Assembly (NCBI RefSeq): GCF_003143515.1
Contig: NZ_CP029343.1
Location: forward strand, 1,488,001-1,552,000
From: Massilia oculi
GTDB lineage: Bacteria > Pseudomonadota > Gammaproteobacteria > Burkholderiales > Burkholderiaceae_D
DNA: 64,000 nucleotides
Direction: 5' to 3'
Shown: positions 47,530 to 55,322 of the stretch, one piece after another
Layout: every line of letters begins with the position of its first letter
Position numbering within the stretch: the first letter of the stretch is position 1
Program-made: the position numbers and the translations under genes
The notes under the pieces: generated by a model
Seen by the model: the letters and a program-made list of their open reading frames with translations, nothing else
Database searches by the model: none
Told to the model about the DNA's origin: nothing

Positions 47530-50500
47530 TTATGCTGGTACAGGCTGGGCGGGCTCAGTGGCGATCGGCTTGCGACCGTTCACCACGTCGTCCAGGTGGC
47601 TCGCGGTGTTGCTGGTGTGCGTGGCGATCGCCAGCAACCCATCGCGCAACGCTTCGCGCAGCTCCACGTTTTCACGCTGCTGCGCCTCGAGCACGGCCGA
47701 CAGGCGCGCCACCTCGGCGGCCAGCGCCTCCGAATTGCTTTCCGGGTTGGCCAGGCGGCGCATCAACTCGCGGTTGTCGGCCGCGGGCATGATGCGTTCG
47801 CCCTGGTGGATCATTGCCGGCATGTCGGACTTGACGAAGTTGGTGCCGATCGCGAACCCTGGCAGCTTGCCGAGAGCATCCTTCTGAGCCGCCTTCAGCC
47901 AATCCGCCTTCTCTGCCTCGCTCATGGTCGACCCGTAGGCGCTCTTCCAGAATGCGAGACCCTCGGCATCCGGCGCCCGCCCGAGCACGTCCTTATAGAG
48001 GCGATTGAGCTCGGCTTCGGTCGAGCCAGCAATACCGTCGACGATCTGGCTGATTGGCGCGCCGCTGGCGGCAGCGTTTTTCCACCATTCGAACCCTTCG
48101 GCATCTGGCGCGCGGCCCAGGTACTGCTGGTAGGCATTGTTGATGGCGGAGCTGGCGGCCACGACTGGGTTGGCGTTGGCAGCTGCCAGCGCGCCCTGCA
48201 GCGCCCGCAGCGCGTCCACGATCGAAAGTCCCGTCGTGCTGATACCCTTCAGGACGTCGATCTGCTCCTGCTCGCGCGCCAGCATCAGGTCCAACTGCTT
48301 GACCTGGTCCTGCGCGGCGTTCAGGGCACGCTCCTCCACCGTCAACGCGCTGTCGGTCAGCTTGCCCAGTTCGGCCAGCTCGCCCTGGGTTTGGAACAGG
48401 TCGCGCTGGTAGTCCTGATAGCTGGCGTAGGCTTCCGTGGCCGGCCCGTTGCCCAAGTTGGCGATTGCGCGCTGCAGCTTCTCGACGTCGCCCAGGCCGC
48501 CGCCGGCGCGGGCGATGGCCAGCGCTGCACCGATCTCCGCACGGGCCTGCGCCTGGCTCGCCTGCTGCTGCTCCGGCGTGCGCATCCCGTTGAGCGAGTT
48601 GCGCGCGGCATCCGTCAGGCTGCGCAGCTTGTTGACCGCCTCGGTGCGCGCCTGGATATCCTCCTGGAGCGCTTCCTTCTGGCGGCCGGCAACCCGCTGC
48701 AGCACCGAGAAAGCGCTGTCCACGCCGCCCAACAGGGACGTCGCATCGGCCTTTGCCCTTTCGATTGCCGCAGTTGCAGCCTCCTCGGCCGCGGTCTTCG
48801 ATTTGATCGCCTGGATCTGGTCGAACAGCGCGCGGTTGCTCTCGTCGAGCGCGGCGCGCTGCTGGGCCAGCAGCTGGGTCTCGGACAGCGTGAGCTGGTC
48901 CAATTCCTTTTGCAGGTCGGCCCGCTCCTCGAAGATCTTGGCATCGACGTCGGCGATCTGCTTGAACGCCGGGGCGATCTGCATCAGCGTGGCGTAGGCG
49001 CGGGCGCCGGCCTCGGTCGTCAGGTCCAGGCCGGTGACCACGCTGCGGAACTGCTGCAGCGAGTCGTCGGCGCCGGTCTTGATCCCGAACTGGTCCAGCG
49101 TCGGAGTGATCCGGCCGCGCAGCGCGTCGGCGCGCTCCTTGTCCGAATAGAAGTCGGACAGGAACTGGTCGGCGCTCGAGGTAAATTCGTCCAGCCCGCC
49201 GACCAGGCCGATCAGCCGCTCGCGCGCACCGACCGAGGCCAGGCCCAGCGAGCTGAACGTCATCCCCAGCGAATCGGTAACCACCGCCACCGCCTGGTAG
49301 TTGGTGGCCACTCTGGTCAGGGTCTCGAGGTAGCCCTCGCCCACCTGCTGGAACTGCTCCAGACCACCCACGCCGAACTTGGCCAGGTCGTCGCCGACCT
49401 TCGAGAACACCGCCGACAGTTCCTTCTGGATCTCGTCGTCAGACAATCCTTTCAGGCTGACCTTGCCGATGTCCACCACGAAGCTGTTGAGCTGCGCGGC
49501 GAACCCGTCGGCGCCGATGTCGAGCATCGTGCCGGCTTCCAGCACGGTGTCGTACAGCGACAGCAGGACGCTGGCGATCTGGCGGTTGCCCTCCAGGCCC
49601 AGGCCCTCGAGCGCGGTGCTGTTCTTGTCCTTGCCGAACCAGCCACCATCCTTCTTGATGTCGGCGTACTGCATGGCGCTCAGGCCACCAGCCGCGATCG
49701 TCGAGAAGTTCGCGCGGTCGACCGCAAAACCGGTATCTTCGACGGTGGTCTTGCCGCCGAAGACGCTGGTCAGCGCCTTGCCCACGAAGGTCTTGCCGAT
49801 GATCGCGCCCAGCGCCGCGCCGAGGGCCATGCCGACCGGGCCACCCAGCATGAGCCCGATCTGGCTGGCACCCATACCAACATAAGCGCCGCCCATCGCG
49901 CCCAGCACCGCTCCGCCGGCCGCGCCGCCGATCCCGATCGCTTTCGAGTCGAACACGTTCTTGCCCATGTCCTTGCCGAAGTCGCCGGTCACGCCGGTGG
50001 TGCGCACCAGCAGCGAGGCGAACTGCCCAATGCCGGCCTCGATGTTGCGCAGCGAGGTCAGCATGCCGTTGCTGATGCCCAGGCCCTGCAGCGTGGCGCC
50101 TTCGATGGCGTCAAGCGCGCGGCTGATGGATTCCGACTTGGCGTCCGAGCCCAGCACCGAGCCGGTACCCTGCTTCTCCTGCCGCTGCTGCGACAGAGGC
50201 ACGCCACCACCGCCCGACACGCCACCGATGGCAACGCCCAGGCCGGCCACGATGGCCGCCATGGCAGCCATGCGGCCGAATGCGGAGTACGGGTCGCCGG
50301 TGCCTTGGTTCAGCACGGCAGCGATACCCTTTGGCACCAGCTCTGCCAGCGTCATCGCCAGTTCGGCCGCGTGGAACACCTGCGATGCGGTCTGCAGGGC
50401 CTTGTAGCCGCGGCTTTGCTCGTCGAAGAAGCCAGCAGCGGCGCCGGTCATGGCGCCATAGCCAGCGAGGCGATTCTTCGTGTCCCGCTCGTTCAGCTCG

Positions 50501-52872
50501 GCGATCGTCTTCTGGTACTTGATCTCGTCGAAGTCCTTCGTGCCTCGAAGCTTCTCAGCAGCCGCGCGATCCTCGGCGATTTTTGCCTGCTTACGGCCGA
50601 AGGAATCCAAGGATGAAGTCAGGCGAGAGATCGAATCGCCGGCAGTGCCGAACGCTTCGCGCAAGGCTTCGCCAAACGTCTCAGCGCGGCCCGGGTCAAG
50701 GGAGCGGTTCAGCTCGTCCAGTGCCCGCTTGTTCGATTCATAGGCCGCCTCTTCAACAGCCCCCTCCCGAACGGCCTGCGCGCGCGCACGAAGCGCTGCC
50801 GCCTCCTCTCGCAGATCCTGCGCCATCTTTCCGCTGATGTCGATACCATCGGCGGCCATGATCTTACGCTCGGCGCGCAGCGCCAGGTCCTCGATCTGGG
50901 CCGCGTTGAATTCGGCGAGCGCCAAGGCGCCCATGCCAATCTGCTCGTTCTCGGCACGCTGTGCCGCGAGGTCGCCGACAGCCTTGTTGCGCGCTGCGGC
51001 GGTGGCGTCCATCGCCTTGGCAAGTTGCTCGGCCGACTCGATCAGGATTTTCCGATCCGCGATTTCTTGCTCGGCTGCCGCCTTGATGCCTGGCTGGTTC
51101 GCCAGCAGATTAGCCTGCTGCTTCGTCAGATCCTCCAGCGAAATCGCGCCCTTTGCATACAGGTCACTGAGCATCTTCCAGTCGGCCGCGAACGTGGTGG
51201 TCAGGCCCGAAATCTCGGCCAGTGCCGCGGCTTCGGCGCGCATTGCATCCTCGCGCTTTTTGGCGGCTGCGTCCCAGTCGCCCTGGAGGTACGACTGCCG
51301 GATCGCCTTGATTCGGTCTGCGATTACCTTTTCACGCTGCGCGCTCTGCTCTGGGTCATCCCCCGGAAAAGCGGCGGCGCCCTCATTCCGAGCCTTTGCG
51401 AGGTCACGCTCGAGCCGAGCCGCTTTAGTCAGATACTTGTCACTATCGGCCAACCACTTGTTCCGTGCCTCGGTGATTTGCGCAGCATCAGCCTCGGCCT
51501 TTGCCGCCGCTTTTTTTGCATCGCTGCTCTCCCGAACAGCCTTAATCTCAGCCTCGGTGCGCGCAAGAGCTTCGCGCTGCCGGCGCTCGCCAAACCTGTC
51601 TCCGCGCGCCATTGCGTCGGCGATGTTTGTCTCGATCCGCTCTCGGGTATCTAGGAGCGAATTTATCTTCTCGAAGTCAGTCGGCGCGCGCCCAACTCCT
51701 GGAACCATATCCATGTAGTCAGAGGCGGCCTTTTTAATCCGAAGCCACCCGCGCTCCCAGTCGGACAAGGTGTCGAGAACGCGCTTGTTTTGTCGATCGA
51801 TTCCCTCAGCGTGAGCAAGTTGAGCGACCGACGCAGCATCCGCCGCCCTTCCGACATCCTGGAGCGCCTTCACCTGCTCGAAGATTTCAGCGTTAATGTG
51901 GTGGTACTTGTCGTTCAGACTGATCAATGTCTGGAGGGGAGTCCCGCCCAAGGCATCGAATTCCGCCACGGTGTCCGCGATGCTACGACCTAGAACTCGC
52001 TGGCCCTCGACAGCGACAGAAGCGAAGCGCTGCATATTCTCGCCTGAAACCTGGCTGGCGCCGACGAGTGCAATTAAGGCGGCGCCAGCGTCTTTTTGCG
52101 ACCCAGACACTTCTGCCACCCGGCGCGCCGCCTCGGCCATCTGGTCACTGGTGGTGCCAACAGCATTCCCCGATTCTGCGATTGCCCGCGCGTAGTCATC
52201 GACCTCTCCCGAGCCCGACTTAAAAGCTACTGCCAGGCCGGCAGTCGCGGCGGCCAAAAGCGTCAAGGGTGTAACCAGCCTCATAATGTATTGGCCGACG
52301 CCCTGGAAGGCCTGCTGGATCCCGCCAAACGAGTCGACGACCTGGCCGCCCTGCTGGATCAGGACCGTCATCGGGTCCATGCCACCCTGGAGCGAAGTGA
52401 CTACGTCGGTAATTTGTGCGGGAAGCTGGCGCAGCGCGTTCGAGGTTTGTCCAGCGCTGACGCCCAGATCGTCGAAGCCAGCAGCACCGCCCGTCGCGGC
52501 CGTGCGAGCACGCTGCTGCGCCAGCTCGACTGCGCGCAGCTGAGCCAGGTAAGGCTCGAGCACCTGCGGATCGACGCCGCGCTGCTGCGCCAGGGTCTCG
52601 AAGTATTTCGCGCTTGAGCGCGAGCCAGCCTCCATTTGCGCGGTCGTGCGCTGGATCGAGCCGATGAGGTTGCGCTGCGCGGCTTCGACCTTTGCCGAGG
52701 ACGCGCCCGCGCCGTTGCCAATGTCGTTTACCGCGCGCTCGGCGCGCTGGCCCGAGGCCGCGACCGAGTTGGCCATCTGGCCGGCCTGCTGGCTCAGGTC
52801 ATCGAAGCCCGCGCGGGCGCCGGTGTTGTCGACCTCGGTAACAAATTGAATCCGCCGCTCTTCAGTCGCCAT
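47530..52872 (-). CDS. Tail tape measure protein (with C-terminal DUF4214 repeats)
   Basis: A 1780-residue protein, the longest in the phage, that sets tail length. It opens RRIQFVTEVDNTGARAGFDD like TMP_2 proteins and has long coiled-coil stretches (about 400-700). A Gly/Ala-rich hydrophobic block near 980-1030 (GGAAGGAVLGAMGGAYVG) may cross the host membrane. Two DUF4214 copies lie near 1575-1665 (YQQYLGRAPDAEGFEWWKNA and YKDVLGRAPDAEGLAFWKSA). The last 120 residues include a coiled coil. By the usual length relation the tail would be very long. It is preceded by a terminator and a non-structural cassette. Confidence 0.92.
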   Translation of the reverse strand: MATEERRIQFVTEVDNTGARAGFDDLSQQAGQMANSVAASGQRAERAVNDIGNGAGASSAKVEAAQRNLIGSIQRTTAQMEAGSRSSAKYFETLAQQRGVDPQVLEPYLAQLRAVELAQQRARTAATGGAAGFDDLGVSAGQTSNALRQLPAQITDVVTSLQGGMDPMTVLIQQGGQVVDSFGGIQQAFQGVGQYIMRLVTPLTLLAAATAGLAVAFKSGSGEVDDYARAIAESGNAVGTTSDQMAEAARRVAEVSGSQKDAGAALIALVGASQVSGENMQRFASVAVEGQRVLGRSIADTVAEFDALGGTPLQTLISLNDKYHHINAEIFEQVKALQDVGRAADAASVAQLAHAEGIDRQNKRVLDTLSDWERGWLRIKKAASDYMDMVPGVGRAPTDFEKINSLLDTRERIETNIADAMARGDRFGERRQREALARTEAEIKAVRESSDAKKAAAKAEADAAQITEARNKWLADSDKYLTKAARLERDLAKARNEGAAAFPGDDPEQSAQREKVIADRIKAIRQSYLQGDWDAAAKKREDAMRAEAAALAEISGLTTTFAADWKMLSDLYAKGAISLEDLTKQQANLLANQPGIKAAAEQEIADRKILIESAEQLAKAMDATAAARNKAVGDLAAQRAENEQIGMGALALAEFNAAQIEDLALRAERKIMAADGIDISGKMAQDLREEAAALRARAQAVREGAVEEAAYESNKRALDELNRSLDPGRAETFGEALREAFGTAGDSISRLTSSLDSFGRKQAKIAEDRAAAEKLRGTKDFDEIKYQKTIAELNERDTKNRLAGYGAMTGAAAGFFDEQSRGYKALQTASQVFHAAELAMTLAELVPKGIAAVLNQGTGDPYSAFGRMAAMAAIVAGLGVAIGGVSGGGGVPLSQQRQEKQGTGSVLGSDAKSESISRALDAIEGATLQGLGISNGMLTSLRNIEAGIGQFASLLVRTTGVTGDFGKDMGKNVFDSKAIGIGGAAGGAVLGAMGGAYVGMGASQIGLMLGGPVGMALGAALGAIIGKTFVGKALTSVFGGKTTVEDTGFAVDRANFSTIAAGGLSAMQYADIKKDGGWFGKDKNSTALEGLGLEGNRQIASVLLSLYDTVLEAGTMLDIGADGFAAQLNSFVVDIGKVSLKGLSDDEIQKELSAVFSKVGDDLAKFGVGGLEQFQQVGEGYLETLTRVATNYQAVAVVTDSLGMTFSSLGLASVGARERLIGLVGGLDEFTSSADQFLSDFYSDKERADALRGRITPTLDQFGIKTGADDSLQQFRSVVTGLDLTTEAGARAYATLMQIAPAFKQIADVDAKIFEERADLQKELDQLTLSETQLLAQQRAALDESNRALFDQIQAIKSKTAAEEAATAAIERAKADATSLLGGVDSAFSVLQRVAGRQKEALQEDIQARTEAVNKLRSLTDAARNSLNGMRTPEQQQASQAQARAEIGAALAIARAGGGLGDVEKLQRAIANLGNGPATEAYASYQDYQRDLFQTQGELAELGKLTDSALTVEERALNAAQDQVKQLDLMLAREQEQIDVLKGISTTGLSIVDALRALQGALAAANANPVVAASSAINNAYQQYLGRAPDAEGFEWWKNAAASGAPISQIVDGIAGSTEAELNRLYKDVLGRAPDAEGLAFWKSAYGSTMSEAEKADWLKAAQKDALGKLPGFAIGTNFVKSDMPAMIHQGERIMPAADNRELMRRLANPESNSEALAAEVARLSAVLEAQQRENVELREALRDGLLAIATHTSNTASHLDDVVNGRKPIATEPAQPVPA

Positions 52873-52884
52873 TGCTACCCCAAT

Positions 52885-52908
52885 AAAAAAAGCCCGCTGA
52901 GCGGGCTT
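52885..52908 (-). terminator. Terminator closing the immunity-like cassette
   Basis: On the minus strand AGCCCGCT-C-AGCGGGCT is followed by TTTTTT. It lies between the Imm-like gene and the tape measure start. Confidence 0.85.
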
Positions 52909-52912
52909 CGAT

Positions 52913-53200
52913 TTAATTCATTACTGCTTGACAGTGCTTACATCGTGTCGCTTCAAGCAGCACGATTTCAGCGCATTCCGGGCATTTCTTCGTTGGCGGC
53001 TCGACCACCTTCTTGTGCCGGTACGCCCACGCAAGGACTAAAACCCATGGGATAAACAGCCAGCCCAGCAGTAAATTGATCAGAAAGATCGAAGTAAATG
53101 CCGGGTGCCGAACATCGCGCGCGCGCAGCGTCGGCCAGAAGTAGATAAACAGGGCGACCACGCCCATGAGCAGCACAAAGACTAGCGCACCGAAATCCAT
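52913..53200 (-). CDS. Superinfection-immunity-like membrane protein with zinc ribbon
   Basis: A 95-residue protein. Two or three membrane helices (FGALVFVLLMGVVALFIYFW about 3-22, IFLINLLLGWLFIPWVLVLA about 39-58) match the Imm superfamily layout (LNLLLGWTxxGWxxALxWA), whose T4 member blocks DNA entry of superinfecting phage. A C-terminal zinc ribbon, CPECAEIVLLEATRCKHC (about 74-91), is fused to it. It is the last gene of the cassette. Its ribosome site is sequestered in a hairpin (53199-53228). The immunity role is inferred. Confidence 0.7.
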   Translation of the reverse strand: MDFGALVFVLLMGVVALFIYFWPTLRARDVRHPAFTSIFLINLLLGWLFIPWVLVLAWAYRHKKVVEPPTKKCPECAEIVLLEATRCKHCQAVMN

Positions 53201-53228
53201 ATTGCCTCCTATTATGAGGAGGCAATAT
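53199..53228 (-). promoter_or_regulatory. Hairpin hiding the RBS and start of the Imm-like gene
   Basis: On the minus strand ATATTGCCTCCT (5' arm) and AGGAGGCAATAT (3' arm) are perfect 12-bp complements around CATAAT. The 3' arm holds a consensus AGGAGG and the first two bases of the ATG start codon. In a long transcript this would block translation; a start inside the 5' arm, or opening of the stem, would free it. Confidence 0.75.
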
Positions 53229-53235
53229 TACATCA

Positions 53236-53748
53236 TCAGATTGTGCACCCCCTGTGGAGCCTTCGCTTTGCGGAGACATACGCCTCATGCGCAGCTTCCG
53301 GAGTGTCGAACGAACCCAAGAAGTAGGATTTTTTTTCGGCTGTGATATTTGCATACCAACGCACCCCTCGCTTCCCCACATACCGCGAGACGCCGAGATA
53401 GCCACTGCAAGTTCCCGGCCTTGGCTTGCGCTGGTTCTGCTGATTTAGCAAGCTCGGAACATCACGCAAATTGCAGAAACGATTATCGGATGGGTCGCCG
53501 TTTATGTGATCAATATGATCCGAAGGCCAGCTACCCGTCATGTAAAGCCAAGCAATCCTATGGGCCAAATATCTGCCACAATCAACGCAAATCCTGGTGT
53601 ACCCAGCCAACCGACCGTCACGCCTCATTACATCCGCGCGCGTACCGGCCTTCTTGCCGTTGAAGATGGTTATCTTGCGAATGAAGATCCCCGTATCAGG
53701 GTCGTAATCAAAAAGCTCTCGAACTCGCTCTGCAGTCGGCATCTTCAT
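53236..53748 (-). CDS. HNH endonuclease with AP2 DNA-binding domain (homing type)
   Basis: A 170-residue protein. An HNH_3 domain (AHRIAWLYMTGSWPSDHIDH INGDPSDN, with His, Asn and DHIDHINGD, about 65-100) is followed by an AP2/ERF-like domain (GYLGVSRYVGKRGVRWYANI, AAHEAYVSAKRRLH). This is the arrangement of free-standing phage homing nucleases. The ATG at 53748 overlaps the antirepressor stop (ATGA) and has GGAG upstream. It may be a hitch-hiker in the cassette. Confidence 0.85.
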   Translation of the reverse strand: MKMPTAERVRELFDYDPDTGIFIRKITIFNGKKAGTRADVMRRDGRLAGYTRICVDCGRYLAHRIAWLYMTGSWPSDHIDHINGDPSDNRFCNLRDVPSLLNQQNQRKPRPGTCSGYLGVSRYVGKRGVRWYANITAEKKSYFLGSFDTPEAAHEAYVSAKRRLHRGCTI

Positions 53749-54413
53749 TGCATGCACTCCGTGTGACGGCCCGCCCACTTCGCTTCCTTGCGGCTCTCGC
53801 GCACCAAGTAATCCCACTGCTCTGTGCGAGCCGCTTCCCTGGAAGAACGCAGGTCAAATTCCTTAACCAAGTCATCGGCGCGGACAGGCGCAAACAAGAA
53901 CCGCTCGTAGATAAGGTTGTAGGCATGCTGGTTGATCAGCTCAATTCCCGGGCCGAATTTTTTCCACCAGCTGGCCATGAAATAGACCTCAGTGCAGATT
54001 CCCTGAAGCGCTAAGCGCGTGTTGTAGCTAATCTCCCCGCTGGCGCGCGCGGCTTCCTTCAGCGCGACGAGCTCACGATCGAGGATATCGAGCACCCAGG
54101 CACGGAAGGATTTCGCCTTCGGAGTGCGAGCGAACATACCCAGAAGGTGGGCGCCGCGCAGGCTGAAGAACCGCACCGCTTGCTTGCCGCCAGCGGTCAT
54201 CACTTTAATAATCTTGGTCATCGCCGATGTGAACTCGTCCGCGTGTGCTGCGTAGACCTTAGCGATTGCGGCATCCGGGCTTGCATACTCCAAGGCGCGA
54301 CCGACTTCCGCCGCGCTCATCCAGAGCTGCCCCTCGCGGGAAATCGTCTTTACTTCATGCGCGCCGAAGGCCAGCGAATGTTGCGTCTTGGTAGTGAGTG
54401 CTGTAGCATTCAT
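53745..54413 (-). CDS. Phage antirepressor-like protein (BRO-N / P22_AR_N type)
   Basis: A 222-residue protein. The N-terminal 125 residues match BRO-N style antirepressor domains: LWMSAAEVGRALEYASPDAA, FFSLRGAHLLGMFARTPKAK and SFRAWVLDILDRELVALKE. The C-terminal part (YFMASWWKKFGPGIELINQH) is specific. Antirepressors of this kind bind and inactivate phage repressors. It follows the Arc-like gene on the same strand as ant follows arc in P22. A hairpin between the two genes could tune read-through. Confidence 0.8.
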   Translation of the reverse strand: MNATALTTKTQHSLAFGAHEVKTISREGQLWMSAAEVGRALEYASPDAAIAKVYAAHADEFTSAMTKIIKVMTAGGKQAVRFFSLRGAHLLGMFARTPKAKSFRAWVLDILDRELVALKEAARASGEISYNTRLALQGICTEVYFMASWWKKFGPGIELINQHAYNLIYERFLFAPVRADDLVKEFDLRSSREAARTEQWDYLVRESRKEAKWAGRHTECMQ

Positions 54414-54436
54414 TTCGATTCCTTTCGTGTGGAATT

Positions 54437-54475
54437 AAAGCCCCGATCTGCCGCCAAGCTCTTTCGGGGCTTTTT
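54437..54475. terminator. Hairpin between Arc-like and antirepressor genes
   Basis: AAAGCCCCGA and TCGGGGCTTT are 10-bp complements around a 17-base loop, followed on the plus strand by more T. On the minus strand only TTTAATT follows, so it would be a weak terminator or attenuator in the direction of the antirepressor. Confidence 0.55.
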
Positions 54476-54477
54476 CT

Positions 54478-54642
54478 TTAGTTCGATGGATTTTTTGCGA
54501 GATTTTCTGCCGCCCGACTTTCCTCTAGACGGTGAAGCAGCTCGCTGTTCATGCTTCGGCGATTAATCTGAGCCTTCTCGCTCAGCCATTGCTTCAGCTC
54601 AGGAGGCAACCGCAGTCCAAATGGTGCAATAACACCGCTCAT
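54478..54642 (-). CDS. Arc-like ribbon-helix-helix repressor, 54 residues
   Basis: Read directly from the minus strand: MSGVIAPFGLRLPPELKQWL, then SEKAQINRRSMNSELLHRLE and a short tail ESRAAENLAKNPSN. The FGLRLPPELK strand followed by two helices (KQWLSEKAQINRRSMNSELL) is the Arc/Mnt ribbon-helix-helix pattern (P22 Arc has FNLRWPREVL and RSVNSEIYQ). Length and position, directly before an antirepressor, also match Arc. A strong RBS GAGGAG precedes the ATG. It would dimerise and bind the adjacent operator. Confidence 0.85.
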   Translation of the reverse strand: MSGVIAPFGLRLPPELKQWLSEKAQINRRSMNSELLHRLEESRAAENLAKNPSN

Positions 54643-54733
54643 CTCAACTCCTCTAATAGCTACATGGTGAAGTCATAGTGACATGGTGTAGCTATCTGGT
54701 CAAGCTCTTTTTCACTACACTGTGAAGTTATGA
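54643..54733. promoter_or_regulatory. Divergent operator between the two Arc-type repressors
   Basis: The gap holds a near-duplicated motif: TACATGGTGAAGTCATA (54661-54677) and TACACTGTGAAGTTATGA (54716-54733), both plus strand. An 8-bp inverted repeat TAGCTACA (54657-54664) / TGTAGCTA (54687-54694) frames a GTCA-TAG-TGAC palindrome. A minus-strand promoter is suggested by TTGACC, 17 bp and CACTAT; it would be covered by these sites. The layout suits cooperative binding by two ribbon-helix-helix proteins. Confidence 0.65.
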
Positions 54734-54966
54734 CTAAGCCAGTAAAAACTCGCCCAGCTACGGGGCACATCACCCCATTCGGGCTACGCATGCAGCCTGA
54801 GTTGAAAGAAAGACTCGAGGAGGCGGCGCACAAGGCTGGCCGCTCGTTGAATGCAGAAGTGGTCGATCGCCTCGAGCGCAGCTTCGGCGCCGACGTGCAG
54901 CCCACAGATGACGAAGTAGAGGCCTTGCTGATAAAGGCGGTAAATCTTCTGCGCTCGAAAGGGTAA
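54730..54966 (+). CDS. Arc/Mnt-family ribbon-helix-helix repressor, 78 residues
   Basis: A 78-residue protein: TGHITPFGLRMQPELKERLE gives the DNA-binding strand (FGLRM), then EEAAHKAGRSLNAEVVDRLE the two helices, and a longer acidic C-terminal helix (TDDEVEALLIKAVNLLRSK). P22 Mnt (82 residues) has the same design, with a C-terminal tetramerisation helix. It is divergent from the Arc-like gene and closes in a terminator. Start ATG 54730 has a weak upstream GTGAAG. Confidence 0.85.
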   Translation: MTKPVKTRPATGHITPFGLRMQPELKERLEEAAHKAGRSLNAEVVDRLERSFGADVQPTDDEVEALLIKAVNLLRSKG

Positions 54967-54986
54967 GCCAACTCGGCTTACCCCTT
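54960..54986 (+). terminator. Terminator after the Mnt-like gene
   Basis: GGGTAAGCC (54961-54969) pairs with GGCTTACCC (54975-54983), followed by CTTT. The stop codon TAA of the Mnt-like gene is inside the 5' arm. It lies between the plus-strand gene and the convergent tail gene and could act in both directions. Confidence 0.7.
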
Positions 54987-55017
54987 TGCCAAAGGGTCTT
55001 CCAAATCGGCATACCCT

Positions 55018-55308
55018 TTATGCCGGTCTCATCGTCTGCAGGGCAGCGGACTCCATTACTCGCAAGTCCTCGAACAGCTGTGTCCACTCGGCTCGCAGAA
55101 CCCCCTTTAGCCTAAGCACCACCGGCACGGCCGCATAGTCCAACCCAGTCGCACCGCCCATCCCGACACGCCACTGGGTGCCCAGGGCGGCGAATACGTC
55201 GTAAGCCAGTAAATTTTCAGGCCATATTTCGACGACCTCGCCAGCGTAATCCTCTGCTGCTAATCCAGCGGCAGCCATTTCCTCGGCCGATGGGGCTGAG
55301 GTGTACAT
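55018..55308 (-). CDS. DUF1799 phage protein (tail chaperone T part, probable frameshift extension)
   Basis: The DUF1799 frame reads VVEIWPENLLAYDVFAALGT, then QWRVGMGGATGLDYAAVPVV, a strongly conserved phage pattern. It lies 14 bp after the tail chaperone stop, in the -1 frame. It has its own ATG at 55308, but GGAGG is only 2 bases away from it, a poor distance. A G GGA AAC slippery site at the end of the chaperone opens directly into this frame, so it is probably made mainly as a 246-residue fusion, like lambda gpGT. The T part recruits the tape measure in that system. Confidence 0.8.
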   Translation of the reverse strand: MYTSAPSAEEMAAAGLAAEDYAGEVVEIWPENLLAYDVFAALGTQWRVGMGGATGLDYAAVPVVLRLKGVLRAEWTQLFEDLRVMESAALQTMRPA

Positions 55309-55322
55309 GGCCTCCGCAGCGA

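Noticed and set aside
47596-50616. A 1006-codon open frame on the plus strand
   Set aside because: Antisense to the tape measure gene, with shadow composition and no recognisable domain.
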